Source: Streptosporangiaceae bacterium NEAU-GS5
GTDB lineage: Bacteria > Actinomycetota > Actinomycetes > Streptosporangiales > Streptosporangiaceae
DNA length: 64,000 bases
Assembly: GCA_017592665.1 (NCBI GenBank)
Contig: JAGFNW010000002.1
Span: 434,001-498,000 of the forward strand
Direction of reading: 5' to 3'
Below the pieces are notes generated by a model that saw only the letters and a program-made list of their open reading frames with translations, was not told the DNA's origin and did not search any database. The first letter of the stretch is position 1; every line of letters begins with the position of its first letter. This document shows, in pieces, positions 25,454 to 34,572 of this stretch. A program made the position numbers and the translations under genes.

Positions 25454-26422
25454 GTGAAGGTGGTGCTGGAAGGGACGGGCGGCCCCGGCGGCTGGCCGGA
25501 GCCCGGATGCGGATGCGCCTCGTGCGCCCGCGTGGCGCTCCCCCGCCGCCCCACCTCGATCGTCGTCGACGACGTCGGGCTTCCCGGTCTCGCCGACGGC
25601 CTGTCCGTCACTGGATCGGACGGCCGCCGGCTGCTCATCGCGGGCGCCGTCACTGATCCGGCCGCCGAGCCGTACGACATGGTGCTCATCGACGTGCTCG
25701 ACCGGCCGCACCGGCTGGGGGCGCTGCGCCGTGACGGCGCGATCGGCCCGCGCACGCGTGTGGTGGCCATTGGGCTGGACCACCGCGTGCCCTCCGAAGC
25801 CGAGCTCGGCAGGCGGCTCGCGCATTGGGGGGTGACGGCCGTGCCGGACGGGACCGTCCTCGACGGCTGGAGCGGCGCGGATCCCGCGCCCCCTCCCCCG
25901 CGCCGGACGCTGCTGCTCGGCGGATCACGCTCGGGCAAGTCGGAGGAGGCCGAGCTGCGCCTGGCCGGCGAGCCCGAGGTCGTCTACGTCGCGACGGGCC
26001 CTTCCCGGGATGGCGACGACGCCGCGTGGAAGGCCCGGGTGCTGGCGCACCAGGAGCGGCGGCCCGCCCATTGGCGCACCGAAGAGACCATCGACCTCGT
26101 AAGCCTGCTCGCGACCGAAACCGGCACGCTGCTCATCGACGGCCTCGGCACGTGGCTCGCCGCCGTCTACGACGAGCTGGGCGCCTGGCGGAACGGCCGC
26201 GCCGACCTGGTGGCGGCCCGCTGCGACGCACTGGTGGCGGCCTGGCGGCAGACCAGGGCCCGGGTCGTGGCGGTCAGCGACGAGGTGGGGCTCGGCGTCG
26301 TCCCGGCGACCGCGAGCGGGCTGATGTTCCGCGACGCGCTCGGCCGGCTCAACCAGCGGCTCGCCGCGGAATCCGAGGAGGCGGCCCTGGTCGTCGCCGG
26401 ACGCGTGGTCGCGCTCCCGTGA
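25454..26422 (+). CDS. cobU: Adenosylcobinamide kinase/guanylyltransferase with MBL-like N-terminus
   Basis: The C-terminal domain is CobU, which phosphorylates adenosylcobinamide and attaches GMP for nucleotide-loop assembly. It has the P-loop GGSRSGKSEEAE from residue 156 and VSDEVGLGVVPATASGLMFRD near the end. The first 150 residues start VVLEGTGGPGGWPEPGCGCASC, which resembles the opening of PhnP/PqqB metallo-beta-lactamase folds, but no HxHxDH metal motif follows, so this part is degenerate. GTG 25454 follows TACAGT (25442-25447) by 6 nt, a probable leaderless start. cobS overlaps its stop. Confidence 0.87.
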   Translation: MKVVLEGTGGPGGWPEPGCGCASCARVALPRRPTSIVVDDVGLPGLADGLSVTGSDGRRLLIAGAVTDPAAEPYDMVLIDVLDRPHRLGALRRDGAIGPRTRVVAIGLDHRVPSEAELGRRLAHWGVTAVPDGTVLDGWSGADPAPPPPRRTLLLGGSRSGKSEEAELRLAGEPEVVYVATGPSRDGDDAAWKARVLAHQERRPAHWRTEETIDLVSLLATETGTLLIDGLGTWLAAVYDELGAWRNGRADLVAARCDALVAAWRQTRARVVAVSDEVGLGVVPATASGLMFRDALGRLNQRLAAESEEAALVVAGRVVALP

Positions 26423-27171
26423 CCGCGTGGGCGTCCGGCTGGCGGCTGGCCGTGGGCACGCTGACGATCCTCCCTGTGCGGATGGTCCGGCCGGATCCGC
26501 TGATCGCCGGGCGCGCCATGACGCTGGCCCCGGTCGTCGGTGGCCTGCTGGGAGCCGTCGCGGCGGCGATCCTGTACGCCGTGGGACCCGGCCCGCTCGG
26601 CGCCGTCCTCGCCGTCGCGGCGCTGGCGTGGCTGACCAGAGGACTGCATCTGGACGGCCTGGCCGACCTGGCCGACGGACTCGGCAGTGGACGCCCGGCC
26701 GCACAGTCCCTGGACATCATGAAAAAGAGCGACATCGGGCCGTTCGGTGTGATGACGCTGGTCCTCGCGCTGCTGACCCAGGTGGCGGCGCTGACCCAGA
26801 CGGACGCCCACCGGGCACCGCTCGCGCTGGCCGCCGCCTGCGTCACCGGACGCCTGGCCGTGACCTTGGCCTGCCGCGAAGGCATCGCCGCCGCCCGGCC
26901 CGAAGGCCTCGGAAGCATGGTCGCGGGCTCGGTGCGTCCCAGGATGGCCGCGCTGGCGGCGGTCTCCGGATTGGCGCTCGTTTCGGCGCTCGCCTTCGCG
27001 ATCGGCGTCCCGGCCTGGGCGACGCCGGTCGCGATGACCGCCGGATTGGCCGGGGCCGAGGTGCTGCGCCGCCACGCCGTACGCAGGCTGGGCGGGATCA
27101 CCGGAGACGTGCTCGGGGCGCTCGTGGAGACCGCCACCACGGTCACCCTCGTGGCCTACGCGCTGACCTGA
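26419..27171 (+). CDS. cobS: Adenosylcobinamide-GDP ribazoletransferase
   Basis: CobS joins adenosylcobinamide-GDP and alpha-ribazole at the membrane to make adenosylcobalamin (phosphate). The 250-residue protein has several membrane helices and the signature GLHLDGLADLADGLGSGR. It also has MKKSDIGPFGVMTLVL, and the C-terminal GGITGDVLGALVE. The GTG start overlaps the cobU stop as GTGA, so translation is coupled. No cobT is visible, although it often neighbours cobS. Confidence 0.93.
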   Translation: MTAWASGWRLAVGTLTILPVRMVRPDPLIAGRAMTLAPVVGGLLGAVAAAILYAVGPGPLGAVLAVAALAWLTRGLHLDGLADLADGLGSGRPAAQSLDIMKKSDIGPFGVMTLVLALLTQVAALTQTDAHRAPLALAAACVTGRLAVTLACREGIAAARPEGLGSMVAGSVRPRMAALAAVSGLALVSALAFAIGVPAWATPVAMTAGLAGAEVLRRHAVRRLGGITGDVLGALVETATTVTLVAYALT

Positions 27172-27196
27172 CCGCGAAATCCCCACCCGCCCACCT

Positions 27197-27382
27197 TCAT
27201 GACATGTCCTGGGAGAAATCCGTCTGAATGAAGTTGGTCTGTATGAGGTCGATGACGTCGAGGGGGCGCAGGCCGTAGCGCGCGGCCTCTTCGAGCAGCT
27301 CGCGGACGTGGCCGATCAGGGCCGCGTGAGGATCGGGGGCGCGGAGCACGGAGACGCCGCGCCCCCTGCGGAACTCGAGCAT
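27197..27382 (-). CDS. Small protein of unknown function
   Basis: This 61-residue protein reads MLEFRRGRGVSVLRAPDPHA at the start and ends with a short internal repeat, IQTNF-IQTDF. Third codon positions are nearly all G/C in this frame, supporting real coding. It is antisense to the region just before pepA and divergent from it, and no other gene occupies this space. AGGA lies close to the ATG at 27382. I do not recognise a family. Confidence 0.55.
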   Translation of the reverse strand: MLEFRRGRGVSVLRAPDPHAALIGHVRELLEEAARYGLRPLDVIDLIQTNFIQTDFSQDMS

Positions 27383-27439
27383 TCGTCCTACGAACCCTCG
27401 TTTATGCGTACTGTGAAAGCCCAGCTAGCATCGGCCTAC

Positions 27440-28927
27440 GTGACCACAGTGCGCGTCAACGCATCTCAATCGGCTTCGGTCGAGACCGATGCTCTAGTTG
27501 TAGGGATATATGCCACGCCCGACGGCCCCGAGGCCGCGACCGGCGCGGAGGCACTCGACCAGGCCCTGTCGGGCGGTCTGGCGGCGACGCTCGCCGCTCT
27601 AGGTTTCGCCGGCAAGGCCGAGGAGGTGGCGAAGTTCCCCACCTTCGGAGCGCTGCCCGCCCCGCTCGTGGTCGCGGTCGGCCTCGGTGACAGACCCGAT
27701 GGAGAGCCCGACCTCGAGAGCCTGCGGAGATCCGCGGGCGCGGCGACCCGCGTGCTGGCCGGGACGGCCACCGCCGCCATCGCGTTCCCCGCGTCATCTC
27801 CGGAGCAGGTCGAGGCGGTGGCGCTCGGCGCGCTCCTCGGGGCGTACGCGTTCACCCGCTACCGCACGACCGGCGAGCAGAAGGCCCCGGTCGGCGAGAT
27901 CACGATCCTGACCGAGGCCGCAGGCACGGAGGACGTGGTCACCCGCGCGACCGTGCTCGCCGAGGCCGTCAACCTCGTGCGCGACCTGGTCAACACCCCG
28001 CCGTCCGACTTGTTTCCAGCGCGCTTCGCCGAGCTGGCCGAGGAGACCGGCGGCAAGGCCGGCATCGGCGTCGAGGTGCTCGACGCGGTCGCGCTGAAGG
28101 AGGGTGGTTACGGCGGGATCCTCGGCGTCGGCCAGGGCTCGGCCCGGCCGCCGCGCCTGGTCCGCCTGGCCTACAGCCACCCGGAGGCCGCCAAGACCGT
28201 GGCCTTCGTCGGCAAGGGCATCACCTTCGACTCCGGCGGCCTGTCGCTGAAGCCCGCGGCCCAGATGGACTGGATGAAGTCCGACATGGGCGGCGCGGCG
28301 GCGGTGCTCGGCGCGCTGATCGCCGTCGCCAGGCTGGGCCTGCCGATCAACGCGGTCGGCTACATGTGCCTGGCCGAGAACATGCCGTCCGGCACCGCGA
28401 CCCGCCCCTCCGACGTGCTGCACACCTTCAGCGGCAAGACGGTCGAGGTCCTGGACACCGACGCCGAGGGCCGGCTGGTGCTGATCGACGGCATCGCGCG
28501 CGCCGCGCAGGACAACCCCGATCTGATCGTCGACGTGGCCACGCTCACCGGCGCCCAGATCGTCGCGCTCGGCTGGCGTACGGCGGGGGTCATGGCCAAC
28601 GACGACGACCTCCGCGACCAGGTGGTGGAGATCGCGGGCCGGCAGGGCGAGGGCGCGTGGGGCATGCCGCTCCCCGACGACCTACGCAAGGGGCTCGACT
28701 CGCCGGTGGCCGACATCGCCAACCTCAACCCTGAGCGCTGGGGAGGCATGCTGACCGCGGGGGTCTTCCTCCGCGAGTTCGTGCCGCCGGGGGTCAAATG
28801 GGCGCATATCGACATGGCGGGCCCGGCCTTCAACAAGGGCGAACCGCATGGTTACACCCCCAAGGGCGGCACCGGCGCGATCACCCGCACCCTGGTCGGG
28901 ATCGCCGAGTCCTACGCTCGCGACTGA
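27440..28927 (+). CDS. pepA: Leucyl aminopeptidase (M17)
   Basis: This cytosolic dizinc or dimanganese peptidase removes N-terminal residues. The 495-residue protein has the metal and catalytic segments VGKGITFDSGGLSLKP, MKSDMGGAAAVLGAL and DTDAEGRLVLIDG. The M17 signature usually reads NTDAEGRL, so Asn is Asp here. GTG 27440 (VTTVRVNASQS) is preferred to a longer opening from 27308, since TAGCAT (27426-27431) ends 8 nt upstream. It precedes the E3 gene lpdA as in Streptomyces and Mycobacterium. Confidence 0.94.
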   Translation: MTTVRVNASQSASVETDALVVGIYATPDGPEAATGAEALDQALSGGLAATLAALGFAGKAEEVAKFPTFGALPAPLVVAVGLGDRPDGEPDLESLRRSAGAATRVLAGTATAAIAFPASSPEQVEAVALGALLGAYAFTRYRTTGEQKAPVGEITILTEAAGTEDVVTRATVLAEAVNLVRDLVNTPPSDLFPARFAELAEETGGKAGIGVEVLDAVALKEGGYGGILGVGQGSARPPRLVRLAYSHPEAAKTVAFVGKGITFDSGGLSLKPAAQMDWMKSDMGGAAAVLGALIAVARLGLPINAVGYMCLAENMPSGTATRPSDVLHTFSGKTVEVLDTDAEGRLVLIDGIARAAQDNPDLIVDVATLTGAQIVALGWRTAGVMANDDDLRDQVVEIAGRQGEGAWGMPLPDDLRKGLDSPVADIANLNPERWGGMLTAGVFLREFVPPGVKWAHIDMAGPAFNKGEPHGYTPKGGTGAITRTLVGIAESYARD

Positions 28928-29002
28928 ACCACGATCTTCCACGACAAGTGAAAAGATGCCGATAGAGACGGCATCTGACCTTCCCCAATGAGGAGCTTCC
29001 CA

Positions 29003-30382
29003 GTGGCTGATGGCAGCGGCCCCTTCGACATCGTCGTCCTAGGTGGCGGTAGCGGCGGATACGCCTGTGCCTTGCGGGCGGCCGAGCTCGGGCTCAGCGT
29101 CGTCCTGATCGAGAAGGACAAGGTCGGCGGGACCTGCCTGCATCGCGGCTGCATCCCGACCAAGGCCCTGCTGCACGCGGCGGAGCTGGCCGACCAGGCC
29201 AAGGAGGGCGAGTCGTTCGGCGTCAGGACCCGTTTCGACGGGATCGACGTGCCGGGCGTGCACGCATATAAGGACAAGGTCATCGGCTCGCTCTGGAAGG
29301 GCCTCCAGGGGCTCGTCAAGAGCAGGCAGATCACCTACGTCGAGGGTGAGGGCCGGCTGACCGGTCCTCACCAGGTGACCGTGGGCGACCAGGTCTTCGA
29401 CGGCCGCAACGTGGTGCTCGCCACGGGCTCGCAGCCGAAGTCGCTGCCCGGTCTCGAGATCGACGGCGACAAGGTCATCACCAGCGACCACGCGCTGGTC
29501 CTCGACCGGGTGCCGAGCTCGGTGGTGGTGCTCGGCGGCGGTGTGATCGGCGTGGAGTTCGCCAGCGTGTGGCGGTCGTTCGGGGCCGAGGTGACGATCG
29601 TCGAGGCGCTCCCCCACCTGCTGCCGCTCGAAGACGAGGCCAGCTCCAAGCTGCTCGAGCGCGCGTTCCGGCGCCGCGGGATCAAATACGAGCTGGGCGC
29701 CCGCTTCGAGAGCGTCAAGTCCACCGACACCGGGGTCGTCGTCTCCCTGGAGAACGGCCGCACCCTGGACGCGGAGATCATGCTGGTGGCCGTCGGCCGC
29801 GGCCCGGTCTCGGCCGGCCTCGGCTATGAGGAGGCCGGGGTCGCGATGGACCGCGGCTATGTCACGGTCGACGAATACTGCCGCACCAGCGTTCCCGGTG
29901 TGTACGCCGTGGGAGACCTGATCCCGACCCTCCAGCTGGCCCACCTCGGCTTCGCCGAAGGCATCATGGTGGCCGAGCACATCGGCGGGCTCAACCCGGT
30001 CGCGATCGACTACGACGGCGTGCCGCGCATCACCTACTCCGAGCCCGAGGTGGCCTCGGTGGGCGTCACCGCCGCCGTGGCCCGCGAGCGCGGCCACGAC
30101 GTGGTCGAGCTCAGCTACAACCTCGCCGGCAACGGCCGCAGCCGGATCCTGCAGACGCAGGGCGAGGTCAAGGTCGTCGCCGAGCGCGACGGCCGGGTCC
30201 TCGGCGTGCACATGGTGGGCAGCCGCGTGGGCGAGCTGATCGCGGAGGCCCAGCTGATCTACAACTGGGAGGCGACCCCGGGTGACGTGGCCCAGCTGAT
30301 CCACCCGCACCCCACCCAGTCCGAAGCCCTCGGTGAGGCCATGCTGGCCCTCGCCGGCAAGCCGCTCCACGTACACAACTGA
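29003..30382 (+). CDS. lpdA: Dihydrolipoamide dehydrogenase (E3)
   Basis: E3 reoxidises the lipoyl groups of 2-oxoacid dehydrogenase complexes with FAD and NAD. The 459-residue protein has the FAD fingerprint VVLGGGSGGYACALRAAELG, the redox disulfide GGTCLHRGCIPTKAL, the NAD fingerprint VVVLGGGVIGVEFA, and the C-terminal His-Glu pair in HPHPTQSEALGEAML. GTG 29003 has AGGAG 7 nt upstream; an ATG at 28988 would swallow this site. sucB follows 25 nt later, so the two form an operon. Confidence 0.95.
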   Translation: MADGSGPFDIVVLGGGSGGYACALRAAELGLSVVLIEKDKVGGTCLHRGCIPTKALLHAAELADQAKEGESFGVRTRFDGIDVPGVHAYKDKVIGSLWKGLQGLVKSRQITYVEGEGRLTGPHQVTVGDQVFDGRNVVLATGSQPKSLPGLEIDGDKVITSDHALVLDRVPSSVVVLGGGVIGVEFASVWRSFGAEVTIVEALPHLLPLEDEASSKLLERAFRRRGIKYELGARFESVKSTDTGVVVSLENGRTLDAEIMLVAVGRGPVSAGLGYEEAGVAMDRGYVTVDEYCRTSVPGVYAVGDLIPTLQLAHLGFAEGIMVAEHIGGLNPVAIDYDGVPRITYSEPEVASVGVTAAVARERGHDVVELSYNLAGNGRSRILQTQGEVKVVAERDGRVLGVHMVGSRVGELIAEAQLIYNWEATPGDVAQLIHPHPTQSEALGEAMLALAGKPLHVHN

Positions 30383-30407
30383 CAAGCCCTCATAAGGAAG
30401 ACACACC

Positions 30408-31988
30408 ATGCCTGTCTCCGTAACCATGCCCCAGCTCGGCGAGAGCGTTACCGAGGGCACCGTCACCCGCTGGCTCAAGAAAGAGGGCGACTCGGTCGAA
30501 GCCGACGAGCCACTCCTCGAGGTGTCCACCGACAAGGTGGACACCGAGATCCCGTCGCCCGCCGCCGGCGTGCTGACCAAGATCGTCGTCGCTGAGGACG
30601 AGACGGTCGAGGTCGGCGCCGAGCTCGCGGTGATCGACCAGGGTGGGTCCGCCCCCGCGGAGTCCGCCCCGGCGGCCGCCCAGCCGGAGCCTCAGCCCGA
30701 GCCTCAGCCTGAGCCCGAGCCGGCCCCCGAGCCGGAGGCCGCTCCGCAGGCCGTGGAGACGCCCGCCCCACAGGCTGAAGAGACGCCCGCGCCGCAGGCC
30801 GTCGAGACGCCGGCCCCGCAGCCGACGTACACGCCGCAGACGACCTACACCCCGCCCGCCCCGTCCACGCCCGCGCCGCCGGCGCAGTTCGGCGCGGCCA
30901 CGCCGCCGCCGGCTCCGCAGTACGCGCCGCCGCAGCCGCCGCAGCCCTCCGCCGCGCCGGCCCCCGCCGCGAGCGCGCCGACGCCGCTGCCGTCGGCCTC
31001 GGAGAGCCCGTATGTGACCCCGCTGGTCCGCAAGCTCGCGGCCGAGCACAACGTCGACCTCGACGCGCTCACCGGCACCGGTGTGGGCGGGCGGATCCGC
31101 AAGCAGGACGTCATCGAGGCGGCCAGGGTCCAGCGTGAGCGTGCCGCCGCGCAGGCCCCCGCGCCCGCCGCCCAGGCCGCCGCTCCAGCCGCTGCTCCCG
31201 CCGCGGCGGCCCCGCAGGCGGCCGCCGCTCCGGCCGCGCCCGAGCCGATCCAGGCCGACACCACCCTGCGTGGCAAGACCGAGAAGATGACCCGGCTGCG
31301 CAAGGTCATCGCCGACCGCATGATGGAGTCGCTACACACCACGGCGCAGCTGACGACCGTCGTCGAGGTCGACGTGACCCGCATCGCCCGCCTCCGCGAC
31401 CGCGCCAAGGCCGCCTTCGAGGCCCGCGAGGGCGTCAAGCTGTCGTTCCTGCCGTTCTTCGCGCTGGCCGCGGTCGAGGCGCTCAAGGTGCACCCGAAGC
31501 TCAACGCGGTGATCAACGACGAGACCGGCGAGGTCACCTACCACGACGTCGAAAACCTCGGCATCGCGGTCGACACCGAGAAGGGCCTCATCGTCCCGGT
31601 CGTGAAGGGCGCGGGCGACCTCAACATCGCCGGCCTGGCCCGTAAGATCGCCGACCTGGCCGAGCGGACGCGGACCAACAAGGTCAACCCGGATGAGCTG
31701 GGCGGCGGCACGTTCACGCTGACCAACACCGGCAGCCGTGGGGCCTTGTTCGACACGCCGATCCTCAACAAGCCGCAGGTCGGCATGCTGGGCACGGGCG
31801 CGGTCGTCAAGCGCCCGGTCGTGGTCTCCTCGCCCGAGGGCGAGGTCATCGCGATCCGGTCGACGGTCTACCTCGCCCTGACCTACGACCACCGCCTGGT
31901 CGACGGCGCCGACGCGGCCCGCTTCCTCGTCACCATCAAGAACCGCCTGGAAGACGGCCGCTTCGAAGGCCAACTCGGCCTCACCTAA
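30408..31988 (+). CDS. sucB: Dihydrolipoamide acyltransferase (E2 of 2-oxoacid dehydrogenase)
   Basis: The 526-residue E2 has one lipoyl domain (residues 1-78) with the lipoyl-lysine in STDKVDTE. A long Ala/Pro/Glu linker follows, then an E1/E3-binding domain ([19 protein letters not shown]), a second Ala/Pro linker, and the catalytic domain ending with [13 protein letters not shown], which carries the active His and Asp. It is SucB/DlaT-like and probably succinyl-transferring, but acetyl transfer by the shared actinobacterial complex is also possible. AAGGA precedes ATG 30408. Its lipoyl group depends on LipB and LipA encoded downstream. Confidence 0.92.
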   Translation: MPVSVTMPQLGESVTEGTVTRWLKKEGDSVEADEPLLEVSTDKVDTEIPSPAAGVLTKIVVAEDETVEVGAELAVIDQGGSAPAESAPAAAQPEPQPEPQPEPEPAPEPEAAPQAVETPAPQAEETPAPQAVETPAPQPTYTPQTTYTPPAPSTPAPPAQFGAATPPPAPQYAPPQPPQPSAAPAPAASAPTPLPSASESPYVTPLVRKLAAEHNVDLDALTGTGVGGRIRKQDVIEAARVQRERAAAQAPAPAAQAAAPAAAPAAAAPQAAAAPAAPEPIQADTTLRGKTEKMTRLRKVIADRMMESLHTTAQLTTVVEVDVTRIARLRDRAKAAFEAREGVKLSFLPFFALAAVEALKVHPKLNAVINDETGEVTYHDVENLGIAVDTEKGLIVPVVKGAGDLNIAGLARKIADLAERTRTNKVNPDELGGGTFTLTNTGSRGALFDTPILNKPQVGMLGTGAVVKRPVVVSSPEGEVIAIRSTVYLALTYDHRLVDGADAARFLVTIKNRLEDGRFEGQLGLT

Positions 31989-31996
31989 CCCCGGGT

Positions 31997-32193
31997 GTGA
32001 TCTTGCAGAGATTCCCGTCGCGCAGCTCAGCGCGTCCGTGATCTTGCACTTCCTCCCACGTCGCTGGTCATAGGGCCGGGGTGAATGCAAAAACCCCCAA
32101 TGGAAGAAAAACCGCCCAGCAGCCAGCGGAAAGGGAAGACGTGCATGATCACGAACGGCGGGACGACGCGGAAGGGAAATCCTGCAAGATCAC
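31997..32193. repeat. Interspersed 11-mer GTGATCTTGCA, three copies
   Basis: Direct copies lie at 31997-32007 and 32038-32048, and an inverted copy TGCAAGATCAC at 32183-32193, all in the 230-bp gap between sucB and the epimerase gene. A fourth copy is at 56252-56262 next to a terminator. The opposed copies could form a transcript stem. The remainder of the gap shows no gene I can support. Confidence 0.55.
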
Positions 32194-32218
32194 GCGCGGG
32201 GGGGTTAGCGTGGGGGGT

Positions 32219-33124
32219 ATGCGGGTGGTCGTGTCTGGGGCTTCGGGGTTGCTGGGGTCGGCTTTGGTGACGGCTCTCGAAGCGTCCGGCACTGAGGTGA
32301 CACGGCTTGTGCGCCGGTCGGCCAACGGTCCAGGAGAGGTCTCCTGGGACCCGGCGAAGGGCCATCTCGACCCGGCTCAGCTGGAAGGCGCGGACGCCGT
32401 GGTCCATCTGGCGGGAGCGGGGATCGGCGCCCGGCGGTGGTCCGAGGCGTACAAGAAGGAGATCAGAGACAGCCGGCTGCTCGGCACGCGCACGCTGGCG
32501 CGCGCCCTGGCCGGGCTCAAGCGCAAGCCCGCCGTGCTGCTGTCCGGCTCGGCCATCGGCTTCTACGGCGACCGGCACGACGAGACCCTCGACGAATCCG
32601 GCTCACGCGGCCCCAAGAGCGGCCCTGGCAGCTTCCTGACCTCCGTCGTGCAAGATTGGGAGGCGGCGGCCGATCCTGCCGCCGAGGCCGGGATCAGGGT
32701 CGTCTGGCTGCGCAGCGGGCATGCCCAGTCGGCCGAGGGCGGCGCGCTCGGCAAGGTCCTGCCGATCTTCAAGGCGGGCCTCGGAGCGCCTTTGGGGTCG
32801 GGCCGTCAGTGGTGGTCGTGGATCTCCGTCCCCGACTGGGTGAGCGCCGTCCGATTCCTGATGACGGACACCGATATTTCGGGACCGGTGAATCTGACCG
32901 CGCCCAATCCGGTCACCAACGCCGCGTTCACCAAGGCGCTCGGCCGCGCCCTGCACCGCCCGACCTGGCCGCTCGGCGTGCCGGGCCCGGTGCTGCGCGC
33001 CGCACTCGGCGAACTGGCCGACGACATGCTGATCGGGCAGCGTGTGCTGCCCCGGCGGCTGCTCGACGCGGGGCATGTGTTCGCCCATCCCACCGTCGAA
33101 GACGCCCTGAAGGCCGTACTCTAG
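32219..33124 (+). CDS. TIGR01777-family epimerase (SDR fold)
   Basis: This 301-residue protein has the NAD(P)-binding motif VVSGASGLLGSAL at the N-terminus, HLAGAGIGARRWSEAYKKEI, and the C-terminal DUF1731-like segment VLPRRLLDAGHVFAHPTVEDAL. These define the YfcH/TIGR01777 group of predicted nucleoside-diphosphate-sugar epimerases, with no proven substrate. Rv2216 holds the same place between dlaT and lipB. ATG 32219 follows TAGCGT (32206-32211) by 7 nt and is chosen over an opening from 32081, which lacks conserved sequence. Confidence 0.88.
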   Translation: MRVVVSGASGLLGSALVTALEASGTEVTRLVRRSANGPGEVSWDPAKGHLDPAQLEGADAVVHLAGAGIGARRWSEAYKKEIRDSRLLGTRTLARALAGLKRKPAVLLSGSAIGFYGDRHDETLDESGSRGPKSGPGSFLTSVVQDWEAAADPAAEAGIRVVWLRSGHAQSAEGGALGKVLPIFKAGLGAPLGSGRQWWSWISVPDWVSAVRFLMTDTDISGPVNLTAPNPVTNAAFTKALGRALHRPTWPLGVPGPVLRAALGELADDMLIGQRVLPRRLLDAGHVFAHPTVEDALKAVL

Positions 33125-33154
33125 GCAGCCTGTTTCGGCGACGGGGAGGAAGAG

Positions 33155-33886
33155 ATGGGGCGTCTGGGGCAGTCGCACATCGTGGCCATTGGCGGCGGTT
33201 CGTTCCGGATGACGGAGCGCTTCACACTGGAGGCCACTGGTCTGCTCCGCTACGCGCTCGATCTGACCGGCCAGGATCGGCCCAAGCTCGGCCTGATCGC
33301 CACGGCGGTCGGCGACGATGCGGGGTTCCGCCTGAAGATGTTCGGCGCCTTCCAGCAGTGGGATGTGGAGGTCAGCGACCTGGCCCTCTTCCCGATGCCG
33401 AGCGTGGACGACATCCGCGAGTGGGTGCTCGACCAGGACGCGATCTACGTGACCGGGGGCAGCGTGGCCAACCTGGCCGCCCTGTGGCGGCTGCACGGCC
33501 TCGACGAGGCGCTGGCCGAGGCCTGGCGCTCGGGCGTGGTGCTCTCCGGCCAGAGCGCGGGCGCGCTGTGCTGGCACGTGGGAGGCAACACCGACTCCTT
33601 CGGGCCGACGCTGCGGCCGTGGGCGGAGGGGCTGGCGTTCCTGCCCTACTCGTGCGGCGTGCACTACGACTCCGAGCCCCAGCGGCGGGCTCTGCTGCAT
33701 GCGTCGATTTCCTCCGGGGAGCTCCCGGACGGCTACGCGGCCGACGAGGGCGTGGCCCTCCACTATGTCGGCACCGAGTTCATTCAGGCCGTTTCGATCA
33801 ACGCCGACGCGGGCGCCTACCGGATCGAACGGCAGGGCGCGGGAGTCAAGGAGTTCCGCGTCGAACCTCGCCTTCTCGCCCCCTGA
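33155..33886 (+). CDS. Peptidase E-like protein (S51 family)
   Basis: This 243-residue protein has the nucleophile elbow VLSGQSAGALCWH with catalytic Ser, preceded by IYVTGGSVANLAALW, typical of S51 alpha-aspartyl dipeptidases related to class I amidotransferases. GGGGAGGAAGAG precedes ATG 33155. It lies between the epimerase and lipB genes and ends 20 nt before lipB. Biological substrate unknown. Confidence 0.88.
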   Translation: MGRLGQSHIVAIGGGSFRMTERFTLEATGLLRYALDLTGQDRPKLGLIATAVGDDAGFRLKMFGAFQQWDVEVSDLALFPMPSVDDIREWVLDQDAIYVTGGSVANLAALWRLHGLDEALAEAWRSGVVLSGQSAGALCWHVGGNTDSFGPTLRPWAEGLAFLPYSCGVHYDSEPQRRALLHASISSGELPDGYAADEGVALHYVGTEFIQAVSINADAGAYRIERQGAGVKEFRVEPRLLAP

Positions 33887-33906
33887 ACTCCTCTAATCTG
33901 ATATGC

Positions 33907-34563
33907 GTGAGTGAGCTGGCGCTTGTCCGCCTGGGTGTCGATGTTCCGTACGAGCAGGCGTGGGCGTTGCAGCGGAAGGCGCACGCCAAGCGCGTGAGTG
34001 GCAGCATTCCCGACATACTGCTCACCTTGGAGCACGCCCCCGTCTACACGGCGGGAAAGCGCACCCAGCCCGACGAGCGCCCGCAGGACGGCACACCCGT
34101 GATCGACGTCGACCGCGGCGGCAAGATCACCTGGCACGGCCCTGGCCAGCTGGTCGGCTATCCGATCATCGCGATCGGCGACGCGACGGCGTATGTGCGG
34201 CTCCTGGAGGGGGTTCTCGTCCAGATCTGCGCTGACTTCGGCGTCGTCGCGAGCCGCATCGAGGGCCGTCCCGGGGTGTGGGTGCGCAACCTGCTCGGCC
34301 GTCCCGCCCGGATGATCGGCGCCATCGGCGTACGGGTCACCCAGGGCGTGACCACGCACGGGTTCTCCCTCAACTGCGCCAACGACCTGCGGTGGTATGA
34401 CCGGATCGTGCCGTGTGGCATCCGGGGCGCGGCCGTGACGTCGCTCTCGGTGGAGACCGGCCGGCGGATCACCGCCGAAGAGGTCACGCCGTTCGCCGAG
34501 AAGCGGCTGGTCGAGGCGCTGGAGGCGCAGCCCCGTGACATGTACGAGGAAGACCTCGCATAG
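33907..34563 (+). CDS. lipB: Octanoyltransferase, catalytic Lys replaced by Met
   Basis: LipB moves octanoyl groups from acyl carrier protein to lipoyl domains. The 218-residue protein has GGKITWHGPGQLVGYP, THGFSLNC and the catalytic Cys170 in RIVPCGIRG. The catalytic Lys (K135 in E. coli, K142 in M. tuberculosis, 34 residues before Cys) falls on Met136 (PARMIGAIGVRV; codon ATG at 34312). Activity may be impaired or the base call wrong. GTG 33907 follows TAATCT (33894-33899) by 7 nt, so it is probably leaderless. lipA follows 9 nt later. Confidence 0.9.
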   Translation: MSELALVRLGVDVPYEQAWALQRKAHAKRVSGSIPDILLTLEHAPVYTAGKRTQPDERPQDGTPVIDVDRGGKITWHGPGQLVGYPIIAIGDATAYVRLLEGVLVQICADFGVVASRIEGRPGVWVRNLLGRPARMIGAIGVRVTQGVTTHGFSLNCANDLRWYDRIVPCGIRGAAVTSLSVETGRRITAEEVTPFAEKRLVEALEAQPRDMYEEDLA

Positions 34564-34572
34564 TCTGGAGCG

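Noticed and set aside
32437-33906. Long open frame upstream of and in frame with lipB
   Set aside because: It overlaps the epimerase and peptidase genes in another frame; lipB homology begins at GTG 33907.
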